A stretch of 27,014 nucleotides of DNA from positions 1 to 27,014 of the forward strand of contig JAUNAY010000003.1 of assembly GCA_030527385.1 (NCBI GenBank), in the 5' to 3' direction. Shown piece by piece: positions 1 to 6,577 of this stretch. Source of the stretch: Fusobacterium sp. GTDB lineage: Bacteria > Fusobacteriota > Fusobacteriia > Fusobacteriales > Fusobacteriaceae. The notes below the pieces were generated by a model. The model made no database searches. It was not told the DNA's origin and was given only the letters and a program-made list of their open reading frames with translations. Position 1 is the stretch's first letter, and each line of letters opens with the position of its first letter. A program made the position numbers and the translations under genes.

Positions 1-61
1 AATTTGTTTACACGATTTTAAGGTATTTTACATAAATTTTACAAAACTAAAAAGCAAAAAT

Positions 62-95
62 AAAAAAACCTTTATCCAAAATTTTGGATAAAGGT
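62..95 (-). terminator. Intrinsic terminator of the GntR-family gene
   Basis: Near-perfect palindrome at 68-95 (CCTTTATCC / GGATAAAGG arms around AAAATTTT). Read on the minus strand it is followed by a run of seven T. It lies about 30 bases past the stop of the minus-strand gene ending at 127. The remaining bases 1-61 are AT-rich with nothing I can identify. Confidence 0.85.
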
Positions 96-126
96 AAAAA
101 TCTAAATTAGAAAAACTATTTAGTTA

Positions 127-816
127 TTATGAAAAATATTCTGGATATTTTTCCATAAACTTATTTATAACTTCTTTAAAATTAAAGAGATGCTTATTTA
201 CAAGAGAATTTATTTTTCTACTTTTTTTATCTCTAATTAATTCAACTATTTCAAGATGTTGTTTAACTGTATTTTCCAAATTTATTTTTTCTAAAGCGTC
301 AATTAAACGTAATCTATCATAGTGAGTAGCAAGTCTTTGTATAACTTTCCACACATTTTTTTTATTATAGTAATCAAATATCAGAGTATGAAAATAGTTA
401 TCTAAATCGAAAAATTCGTGAAGATCTCTATTAAAATTTATTACAATTTTTTGATACTCTATATTTTTTTCTAAATCATTGATTAAGATATCAGATGAAG
501 GATCATTGCAGGCCATTTCTAAAATTTTTTTTTCACATATCTCTCTTAAGAATACAGCCTCTTCAACTAAATTAAGATTTATTTTAGAAACAAAAGAACC
601 TTTTTGAGGAAAAACATCGACTAGTTTTTCTTCTGAAAGCTTAACAATAGCTTCACGAACAGGGGTTCTACTTACTTTTAAAGCTTCGCTTAATTCAATT
701 TCACTGATACTTTCTCCAGGTTTAAGATTTAATCTCATAATATTTTCTTTTAGAACTCTATATGTATATGCTCTATTATTTTCATTTTTAAATTTATTAA
801 TATTTATTAAATTCAT
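127..816 (-). CDS. GntR-family transcriptional regulator, FadR/FCD subgroup
   Basis: 229-residue DNA-binding regulator. The N-terminal winged helix-turn-helix (about residues 15-80) carries the GntR pattern LKPGESISEIELSEALKVSR followed by TPVREA. The C-terminal all-helical FCD effector domain (about 85-220) shows the likely metal/ligand set D139, H143, H187 and H209, as in metal-binding FCD regulators. The start is ATG at 816 behind a GGGGGAG Shine-Dalgarno. It is transcribed away from the threonine-aldolase-like gene at 976, the usual arrangement for a GntR regulator and its target. An inverted repeat in its own leader (835-853) suggests autoregulation. The effector cannot be read from sequence; an amino or organic acid related to the neighbouring enzyme is an inference. 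Family certain, role tentative. Confidence 0.9.
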   Translation of the reverse strand: MNLININKFKNENNRAYTYRVLKENIMRLNLKPGESISEIELSEALKVSRTPVREAIVKLSEEKLVDVFPQKGSFVSKINLNLVEEAVFLREICEKKILEMACNDPSSDILINDLEKNIEYQKIVINFNRDLHEFFDLDNYFHTLIFDYYNKKNVWKVIQRLATHYDRLRLIDALEKINLENTVKQHLEIVELIRDKKSRKINSLVNKHLFNFKEVINKFMEKYPEYFS

Positions 817-834
817 TTGCTCCCCCTAGAAACG

Positions 835-853
835 TACTAGTAATATTCTACTA
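835..853. promoter_or_regulatory. Candidate GntR operator
   Basis: The 8-bp palindrome TACTAGTA (835-842) overlaps an inverted repeat TAGTA-6-TACTA (838-853). It sits just downstream of a possible minus-strand -10 (TATAGT, 850-855), where binding would block the regulator gene. FCD regulators commonly bind short palindromes of this size; assignment to this protein is inference. Confidence 0.4.
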
Positions 854-917
854 TAAAATCAGAAAAAAAACTATTAAAAATAAAAAATTTTTATGCTTTT
901 AACAACATAAAATACCC

Positions 918-946
918 TTTACAAAAAAATAAAAATTTCTTATACT
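918..946 (+). promoter_or_regulatory. Sigma70-type promoter of the aldolase-like gene
   Basis: TTTACA (918-923), 17-base spacer, TATACT (941-946), about 30 bases ahead of the start codon at 976. The AGGGAGGA Shine-Dalgarno is at 962-969. Confidence 0.7.
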
Positions 947-975
947 TTTATTAAAAGAGTAAGGGAGGAAATAAA

Positions 976-2016
976 ATGATTAGTTTTAAAAATGATTATA
1001 GTGAAGGAGCATTACCATATGTGATGGAAGCTCTATTAAAAACAAATATGGAGCAAACAGTAGGATATGGTGAAGATGAGTATACAGCTGAAGCAATAGC
1101 AAAAATAAAAGAAAAAATAAAATGTGAAGATTGTTATATAAGATTGTTAGTTGGAGGAACACAAACAAATCTATTAGCCATAGCACATTCATTAAGACCA
1201 CACGAAGCAGTAATTGCTCCTACAACTGGACATATCAGTGTGCACGAAGCTGGAGCAATAGAAGCTACTGGGCATAAAGTAATAGAAGTTCCAACAGAAA
1301 ATGGAAAGTTAGATGTAGAATCAGTAAAAAAAATGGTAGATTTACATATGGATTTTCATATGGTACAGCCTAAAATGGTTTATATTTCAAATCCAACAGA
1401 AATAGGAACAATTTATACTAAAGAGGAGTTAAAATCTCTTTTTGCATATTGTAAAGAAGCAGGATTATATCTATATTTAGATGGAGCAAGATTGGCTTCA
1501 GCACTTACTTCAGAAAAAAATAATATAGAGATAGAAGATTATGCTAGATATACAGATGCTTTTTATCTAGGAGGAACAAAGTGTGGCTTACTTTTTGGAG
1601 AAGCGTTAGTTTTAATAAATAAAGAGTTAAGACAACATAATTTTATTCATATTACAAAACAAAGAGGAGCTACTTTAGCAAAGGGAAGATTATTAGGAGT
1701 ACAGTTTAGAGAATTATTTACAGGCAATAGATATGAAGAAGTAGGGAAACACTCAAATGAAATGGCTATGATGATAAAAAAAGCTTGTTTATCTCAAAAT
1801 ATAAAATTAAAAACAGATTCATATACAAATCAACAATTTCCAATACTTCCTAACAAAATGATAGAGGAATTAGCAAAAAAATATAGATATGAGTTTTGGG
1901 AAAAAATAGATGAAAACAGTTCTGTTATTCGTTTTGTAACTTCGTGGGCAACTAAAAAAGAAGATGTTGAAGAGTTAATAAAAGATATTGAAATATTAGC
2001 AAAAAAATATATCTAG
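976..2016 (+). CDS. Threonine aldolase-like PLP enzyme (beta-eliminating lyase family)
   Basis: 346-residue fold-type I PLP enzyme of the low-specificity L-threonine aldolase family (L-threonine to glycine plus acetaldehyde, or related beta-hydroxy amino acids); cytoplasmic. Visible landmarks: H86 and H90 in GHISVHEAG (ring-stacking His region), D169 and R172 in LDGAR, and the presumed Schiff-base lysine K202 in LGGTKCG. Length matches the family (about 330-350). The start follows a strong AGGGAGGA at good spacing. It is transcribed divergently from an FCD regulator, which probably controls it. No terminator is obvious before the next gene, but that gene has its own promoter. This branch is distant from the well-studied E. 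coli LtaE, so the physiological substrate could be another beta-hydroxy amino acid; family confidence is high, substrate moderate. Confidence 0.85.
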   Translation: MISFKNDYSEGALPYVMEALLKTNMEQTVGYGEDEYTAEAIAKIKEKIKCEDCYIRLLVGGTQTNLLAIAHSLRPHEAVIAPTTGHISVHEAGAIEATGHKVIEVPTENGKLDVESVKKMVDLHMDFHMVQPKMVYISNPTEIGTIYTKEELKSLFAYCKEAGLYLYLDGARLASALTSEKNNIEIEDYARYTDAFYLGGTKCGLLFGEALVLINKELRQHNFIHITKQRGATLAKGRLLGVQFRELFTGNRYEEVGKHSNEMAMMIKKACLSQNIKLKTDSYTNQQFPILPNKMIEELAKKYRYEFWEKIDENSSVIRFVTSWATKKEDVEELIKDIEILAKKYI

Positions 2017-2055
2017 TTAAAAATATAAAAAGTAATTTATTTTTGTAAAAAATAT

Positions 2056-2083
2056 TTGATAACTGTAAAAAATGTAGTATAAT
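2056..2083 (+). promoter_or_regulatory. Sigma70-type promoter of the substrate-binding protein gene
   Basis: TTGATA (2056-2061), 16-base spacer, perfect TATAAT (2078-2083). It lies 41 bases before the start codon at 2125, with a GGGGAGGG Shine-Dalgarno near 2108-2115. Confidence 0.75.
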
Positions 2084-2124
2084 TCTATTAGTGAAATTAA
2101 AATAATAGGGGAGGGTAACAATAT

Positions 2125-3609
2125 ATGAAAAAAAGATTTTTTATGTTTTTATTTATGTTAGTAACACTTTTCTCTACGGTAGTTTATGGGGAAACTACTG
2201 TGATAGTAGCACAGGATGCAGATGCTAAAACATTAGATCCAGCAGCTTCTAATGATGTGCCATCTCATAGAATTACTCTACAAATTTATGATAACTTAGT
2301 AGCTAGAGACGGGACAAAATTAGTTCCAGGACTTGCTGAAAGTTGGACACAGGTAGATCCATTGACATTGGACTTAAAGATTAGAAAAGGAGTTAAGTTC
2401 CATAATGGAGAGCCTTTGACAGTAAAAGATGTAGTATTTAGTTTAATAAAAGTAAAAAATGATCCTAGTATGATGAGTTTTTTTGTTGATGTGGATAAAA
2501 TAGAAGCTTTAGATGATGAAACTGTAAGAATTACAACTAAAAAACCTTTTGGACCATTAGTAAGTTATCTTGCTCACTATGGTGCAGGAATTTTAAATGA
2601 AAAAGCAGTAAAAGAGTATGGAAAAGACTATGGACAACACCCAGTTGGAACAGGACCATTCAAGTTTGAATCTTGGACTTCTGGAGATAGAATAGTTCTA
2701 AAAGCTAATCCAGATTATTATCAAGGAAAACCAGCAATTGATACTTTAATATTTAGAATGGTTCCAGAGGGAGTAAATAGAACAATAGCTCTTGAAACAA
2801 AAGAAGCAGACATTGCTTATGATATAGAAGCGATGGATCGTGAAATGGTAAAAACTCACCCAGATTTAGTATTACTTCAAAAGCCAGCATTAACAATGAA
2901 CTATTTAGGTTTTAATATGACTAAACCACCTTTTGATAAAAAAGAGGTAAGACAAGCAATAGCAGCAGCGATAGATTTACAAAGTATGGTAGATGCGATA
3001 TATTTAGGAGCAGCAACTCCAGCAAACTCTCCAGTAGCTCCAGCTGTGTTTGGATATAATAAAGATTTAAAACAACATAAACAAGATATAGCAAAAGCTA
3101 AAGAATTATTAGCAAAAGCAGGGTATCCAAATGGGTTTAAAACAAAAATTTGGACTAATGATAATAATGTAAGAAAAGATACAGCTGTTATTTTACAAGA
3201 TCAATTAAAACAAATAGGTATTGATGCTCAAATAGAGATTCTTGAATGGGGATCATATTTAGATAGATTAGGAAATAGAGAGCACGATATGTTTTTATTG
3301 GGTTGGACACCAAGTCCAGATGGAGATTCTGCTATGTATGCTGTATTCCATTCTTCAAATCACGGAAGTGCAGGAAATAGAATGTGGTATACAAATCCTA
3401 AAGTAGATGAGTTATTAGATAAAGGAAGAGAATCGACAGTTCCAGAGGAAAGAGAAGCTGCATATAAAGAAGCTCAAGCAATAATAATAGACGATTATCC
3501 ATTAATTCCTTTAATATATCCAGACAATAATGCTGGTATTCAAAAAAATATAAAAGGATTTGAATTGGATCTTGAAAATCAACATAAATTGTATCCAGTA
3601 AGTAAATAA
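2125..3609 (+). CDS. Periplasmic ABC substrate-binding protein, family 5 (peptide/glutathione type)
   Basis: 494-residue extracytoplasmic solute-binding protein of SBP family 5 (DppA/OppA/GsiB-like). Residues 1-22 form a type I signal peptide: basic MKKR, hydrophobic core, cleavage expected after VYG. There is no lipobox Cys, so the mature protein should be free in a Gram-negative periplasm. Family 5 hallmarks are present: LVPGLAESWT, then RKGVKFHNGEPLTVKDV, and later HPVGTGPFKFESW. The ligand is probably an oligopeptide, glutathione or similar; specificity cannot be read. No permease or ATPase genes adjoin it; the gene has its own promoter and terminator, so it is an orphan component that must dock on a transporter encoded elsewhere. 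The SBP assignment is firm, the ligand unknown. Confidence 0.9.
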   Translation: MKKRFFMFLFMLVTLFSTVVYGETTVIVAQDADAKTLDPAASNDVPSHRITLQIYDNLVARDGTKLVPGLAESWTQVDPLTLDLKIRKGVKFHNGEPLTVKDVVFSLIKVKNDPSMMSFFVDVDKIEALDDETVRITTKKPFGPLVSYLAHYGAGILNEKAVKEYGKDYGQHPVGTGPFKFESWTSGDRIVLKANPDYYQGKPAIDTLIFRMVPEGVNRTIALETKEADIAYDIEAMDREMVKTHPDLVLLQKPALTMNYLGFNMTKPPFDKKEVRQAIAAAIDLQSMVDAIYLGAATPANSPVAPAVFGYNKDLKQHKQDIAKAKELLAKAGYPNGFKTKIWTNDNNVRKDTAVILQDQLKQIGIDAQIEILEWGSYLDRLGNREHDMFLLGWTPSPDGDSAMYAVFHSSNHGSAGNRMWYTNPKVDELLDKGRESTVPEEREAAYKEAQAIIIDDYPLIPLIYPDNNAGIQKNIKGFELDLENQHKLYPVSK

Positions 3610-3621
3610 AAAGATTTGTAT

Positions 3622-3654
3622 AAAAAACTGCATCTTAATTGATGCAGTTTTTTT
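3622..3654 (+). terminator. Intrinsic terminator after the substrate-binding protein gene
   Basis: Perfect 13-bp stem AAAAAACTGCATC (3622-3634) / GATGCAGTTTTTT (3641-3653), six-base loop, T-run included in the 3' arm. Confidence 0.9.
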
Positions 3655-3688
3655 ATAAATTTATCTAAAATTCTAATGTAGATAAAAG

Positions 3689-3717
3689 TTGTATTAATAA
3701 GATTTTTAAGATATAAT
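3689..3717 (+). promoter_or_regulatory. Sigma70-type promoter of the walJ cluster
   Basis: TTGTAT (3689-3694), 17-base spacer, TATAAT (3712-3717), 39 bases ahead of the start at 3756. Confidence 0.65.
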
Positions 3718-3755
3718 TATTATATTGATAATTATAATTATAGAAGGGAAAAAAG

Positions 3756-4535
3756 ATGAAAGTTTCGATATTAGGAAGTGGAAGTGGAGGAAACTCAATA
3801 TTTGTTGAAAGTAGTGGAGTAAAACTTTTAGTTGATGCTGGATTCAGTTGTAAAAAAATAGAGGAAAAATTAAATAGTATAAATGAAAATTTACAAAATA
3901 TAGATGCACTTTTAATAACACACGAACATTCAGATCATATACAAGGAGCAGGAATTATATCAAGAAAATTTGATATTCCTATATATATTACACCAGAAAG
4001 TTATAGTGCAGGAGAAAAGAAATTAGGAAAAATAGCAGAGAAAAATTTAAAAATAATACAGGACAAAAGTTTTATATTAAAAAATTCATTAAAAATTTTA
4101 CCTTTTGATGTTATGCACGATGCTGAAAGAACAGTAGGATATAGAATAGAAAGTGAATGTGGAAAAAAAATGGCAATATCAACAGATATTGGCTATGTAA
4201 GTAATATAGTGAGAGAAAATTTTAAAGATATAGATATTATGATAATAGAATCAAACTATGATTATAATATGTTGATGAATTGTAATTATCCGTGGGATTT
4301 AAAAGCAAGAGTAAAGGGAAGAAATGGGCATCTTTCTAATAATGATGCAGCTAAATTTATAAAAGAGATGTATACAGACAGATTAAAGAAAGTTTATTTA
4401 GCCCATATAAGTAAAGATAGTAATAATTATGATCTTGCAAGAAGAACAGTAGAAGATGAATTAATAAGTAATAAAATAAAGCTGAATTTTGAGGTGGCGT
4501 TACAAGATAAGGTGACAGATATATTTGAGCTATAA
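3756..4535 (+). CDS. walJ: WalJ/YycJ-type metallo-beta-lactamase-fold hydrolase
   Basis: 259-residue MBL-fold protein, close to the usual YycJ/WalJ length. The zinc motif THEHSDH is at residues 55-61 (H56, H58, D60, H61). Further expected ligands are near H121 (VMHDAERTVGY), D144 (STDIGY) and the HIS of LAHISKDS near the C-terminus. The N-terminus MKVSILGSGSGGNS is typical of the family. Family members are predicted nucleases; yycJ has been linked to mutation avoidance in Bacillus, and no WalRK genes are in this window. The stop codon TAA (4533-4535) runs directly into the AAGGAG ribosome site of the next gene, so the two are probably translationally linked. The nuclease role is family-based. 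Confidence 0.85.
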   Translation: MKVSILGSGSGGNSIFVESSGVKLLVDAGFSCKKIEEKLNSINENLQNIDALLITHEHSDHIQGAGIISRKFDIPIYITPESYSAGEKKLGKIAEKNLKIIQDKSFILKNSLKILPFDVMHDAERTVGYRIESECGKKMAISTDIGYVSNIVRENFKDIDIMIIESNYDYNMLMNCNYPWDLKARVKGRNGHLSNNDAAKFIKEMYTDRLKKVYLAHISKDSNNYDLARRTVEDELISNKIKLNFEVALQDKVTDIFEL

Positions 4536-4545
4536 GGAGAAAATT

Positions 4546-5157
4546 ATGGTTAATACTGAAGAAATTAATGATCTTTGGAAGACGTTAGAATTTGAAGTTG
4601 GAGGACTAGGAAGCAGTTATGAAGATAAACAAGATATGAAACTCTTAATAGGAAGCGGAAATAGAGAAGCTTCAATTCTTTTTGTTGGAGATGATCCAGA
4701 TCTTTATCAAAATGAGGAGTTAAAAGTGGCTTCTGGTTCAAGTGGGGAGTTTTTAATTAAGCTGTGTGATATAGAGGGAATCTATCCAGATGAATATTAT
4801 ATAACTACACTAGCAAAAAAAGAGTGCAAATATGGAAAATTTTTAGAAGAGGAACAGGAGCAGTTAAAGGAAATTTTAGATATGCAAATAGCTTTGATTC
4901 AACCAGAGATAGTTGTAGCTTTAGGATCAGAAGCAGCTAGAGTTTTACTAAATAGAGATGTAAAAATAGGTGAGGAGAGAGGTAAAATTTTAGAGTGGAC
5001 AGGTGGAATAAAACTTCTTATTACTTATGATGTAAATTTTGTAAAAAAATCAAGAAATGATAGTGGAAAAAAATCAAAAGTAGCTCTTGATTTTTGGGGA
5101 GATTTAAAACTTCTTAAACAGGAGATGGAAAAGAGTGCTGGAGAAGAGGATAGTTAG
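4546..5157 (+). CDS. Uracil-DNA-glycosylase-superfamily protein, probably catalytically degenerate
   Basis: 203-residue protein. I start it at ATG 4546 because AAGGAG (4534-4539) sits six bases upstream; an in-frame TTG at 4525 would overlap that site and lacks its own. The fold resembles family 4 / SPO1-polymerase-related UDGs: a strand ILFVGDDPD (residues 44-52, place of the GEAPG motif), GEFLIKLCDIEGI (68-79), YYITTLAKKEC (84-94, place of YITNVVKCRPP), PEIVVALGSEAARVLL (120-135) and TYDVNFVKKSR (160-170, place of the HP(S) loop). The catalytic-loop His-Pro is replaced by Asp-Val, the motif A acid/Pro pattern is altered, and only two Cys (74, 94) remain, so an intact four-Cys [4Fe-4S] set is absent. 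It lies between walJ and the cyclo-ligase gene, which overlaps its 3' end. Superfamily likely; activity doubtful. Confidence 0.7.
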   Translation: MVNTEEINDLWKTLEFEVGGLGSSYEDKQDMKLLIGSGNREASILFVGDDPDLYQNEELKVASGSSGEFLIKLCDIEGIYPDEYYITTLAKKECKYGKFLEEEQEQLKEILDMQIALIQPEIVVALGSEAARVLLNRDVKIGEERGKILEWTGGIKLLITYDVNFVKKSRNDSGKKSKVALDFWGDLKLLKQEMEKSAGEEDS

Positions 5158-5692
5158 AGAAAAAATCAAAAAAATGCGTTTAGAACTTTCAAAAGAAGAG
5201 GTATTGAAAGAGAGTGAAGCTATCTATTGGCAAATTTTAAGTAGTGAATTATTAGAAAAATCAAAGGTAATAATGAGTTATATGAGCTTTAAAAATGAAG
5301 TGGATACAGAAAAATTAAATAATTATATAATTTCATTGCAGAAAAAACTTTTATTACCTAAGATGATAGATAAAGAAAATATAGAGGCTATTGAATATAA
5401 TGGAGAGTTTGAGATAAAAAACTCTTTTGGAATAAAAGAACCAGTTGGAAAAGAGTATTTAGAAGAAATAGATTTAGTTATAGTTCCAGGAATAGCTTTT
5501 AATTTAAAAGGGGATAGAATAGGATATGGAAGAGGATATTATGATAGATTTTTAAAAAAATATCCCAAGGCAAAGAAAATATCTTTGGCTTATGAATTTC
5601 AAATTATAGATAGTTTTATTGCAGAAAATTATGATGAAAAAATAGATGAGATAGTTACAAAAAATAATATTATAAAAACTAAGAAATATTGA
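5135..5692 (+). CDS. 5-formyltetrahydrofolate cyclo-ligase
   Basis: 185-residue 5,10-methenyl-THF synthetase family protein (YgfA/MTHFS): ATP-dependent conversion of 5-formyl-THF to 5,10-methenyl-THF, cytoplasmic one-carbon metabolism. Signature GYGRGYYDRFL is at residues 130-140, preceded by IDLVIVPGIAFNLKGDRIG. The N-terminal pattern (VREKIKKMRLELSKEE) matches the usual KxxIRxxILxxRxxLS start, supporting the GTG at 5135 rather than the internal ATG at 5174. That GTG lies inside the preceding gene (23-base overlap), with AGGAG at 5120-5124, so translational coupling is likely. Full family length; no missing motifs seen. Confidence 0.88.
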   Translation: MLEKRIVREKIKKMRLELSKEEVLKESEAIYWQILSSELLEKSKVIMSYMSFKNEVDTEKLNNYIISLQKKLLLPKMIDKENIEAIEYNGEFEIKNSFGIKEPVGKEYLEEIDLVIVPGIAFNLKGDRIGYGRGYYDRFLKKYPKAKKISLAYEFQIIDSFIAENYDEKIDEIVTKNNIIKTKKY

Positions 5693-5717
5693 AAAATATT
5701 TGATGATATGGTAAAAT
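5689..5717 (+). promoter_or_regulatory. Promoter of the yebC-like gene
   Basis: TTGAAA (5689-5694), 17-base spacer, TAAAAT (5712-5717) preceded by TGG (extended -10). The -35 overlaps the stop codon of the cyclo-ligase gene. Confidence 0.7.
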
Positions 5718-5750
5718 TTTATATTATTAAGAAGAATTAGGAGGTTTGTC

Positions 5751-6500
5751 GTGTCAGGACATAGTAAATGGAATAATATCCAACATAGAAAAGGTGCACA
5801 AGATAGAAAAAGAGCTAGTTTATTTACTAAACTAGGAAGAGAGCTTACAATAGCAGCTAAAGAAGGTGGAGGAGATCCAGGATTTAACCCAAGACTTAGA
5901 TTAGCTATTGAAAAAGCAAAAGCAGGAAATATGCCTAAAGATATATTAGAAAGAGCTATCAAAAAGGGAACTGGAGAGCTTGAAGGTGTAGATTATATGG
6001 AAATGAGATATGAAGGATATGGACCAGCAGGGACAGCTTTCATAGTAGATGTAGTTACAGATAATAAAAATAGATCAGCTTCAGAAGTAAGAACAACTTT
6101 TACAAGAAAAGGTGGAAACTTAGGAACAGATGGTGCTGTATCTTGGATGTTTAAGAAGCAAGGAGTAATTACTGTAAAATCTGAAGGTTTAGATGCAGAT
6201 GAATTTATGATGGCAGCTCTTGAAGCTGGAGCAGAAGATGTATCAGATGAAGGAGATACATTTGAAGTAATTACTGATTATACTGAATTCCAAACTGTTC
6301 TTGAAAATTTAAAAAATGCTGGATATAACTATGAAGAAGCAGAAATAGCAATGAATCCAGAAAATAAAGTAGAGATTACAGATTTAGATACAGCTAAAAA
6401 AGTAATGGTTCTATATGATGCACTTGATGATTTAGATGATGTTCAAGAAGTTTATGCAAACTTTGATATTCCAGAAGAGTTATTAGAGCAACTAGATTAA
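5751..6500 (+). CDS. yebC: YebC/PmpR-family DNA-binding regulator / translation factor
   Basis: 249-residue TACO1/YebC family protein of standard length. The N-terminus SGHSKWNNIQHRKGAQDRKR is diagnostic, followed by FTKLGRELTIAAKEGG and later KGGNLGTDGAVSWMF. Family members are reported as transcriptional regulators and, more recently, as factors helping ribosomes through proline stretches; which applies here is unknown. The start is GTG 5751 behind TAGGAGG (5739-5744); the conserved SGHSKW immediately follows, so the start is secure. The codon is preceded by C, so an ATG here would create CATG, a word I do not find in the window. A hairpin follows the stop. Confidence 0.95.
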   Translation: MSGHSKWNNIQHRKGAQDRKRASLFTKLGRELTIAAKEGGGDPGFNPRLRLAIEKAKAGNMPKDILERAIKKGTGELEGVDYMEMRYEGYGPAGTAFIVDVVTDNKNRSASEVRTTFTRKGGNLGTDGAVSWMFKKQGVITVKSEGLDADEFMMAALEAGAEDVSDEGDTFEVITDYTEFQTVLENLKNAGYNYEEAEIAMNPENKVEITDLDTAKKVMVLYDALDDLDDVQEVYANFDIPEELLEQLD

Positions 6501-6506
6501 TTGATT

Positions 6507-6543
6507 TTATCCCCTTTATTTCTATAAATAGAGGGGATAATTT
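6507..6543 (+). terminator. Probable intrinsic terminator after yebC
   Basis: Long stem TTATCCCC (6507-6514) / GGGGATAA (6533-6540), extended inward by A-T pairs and one G-T pair to a CTAT loop, then TTT. The short T-run makes it a leaky terminator; no convincing separate recG promoter follows, so recG may rely on read-through. Confidence 0.65.
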
Positions 6544-6577
6544 GTATATAAAATAATTGTGGAGAGGAGGGATTTTG

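Noticed and set aside
986..1201. 71-codon minus-strand frame inside the aldolase-like gene, and similar short antisense frames inside recG, proS, the M32 gene and galT
   Set aside because: Shadows of real genes in AT-rich DNA with no start signals or recognisable domains.
5552..5962. 136-codon open frame on the minus strand across the cyclo-ligase/yebC junction
   Set aside because: Overlaps two secure genes, low-complexity Leu/Phe/Ile product, no ribosome site.
6557..6577. Upstream TTG/GTG starts for recG (6557), proS (8718), galK (23020), the M32 peptidase (17131) and the UDG-like gene (4525)
   Set aside because: Each upstream codon overlaps or abuts the Shine-Dalgarno of the downstream ATG, which has ideal spacing.
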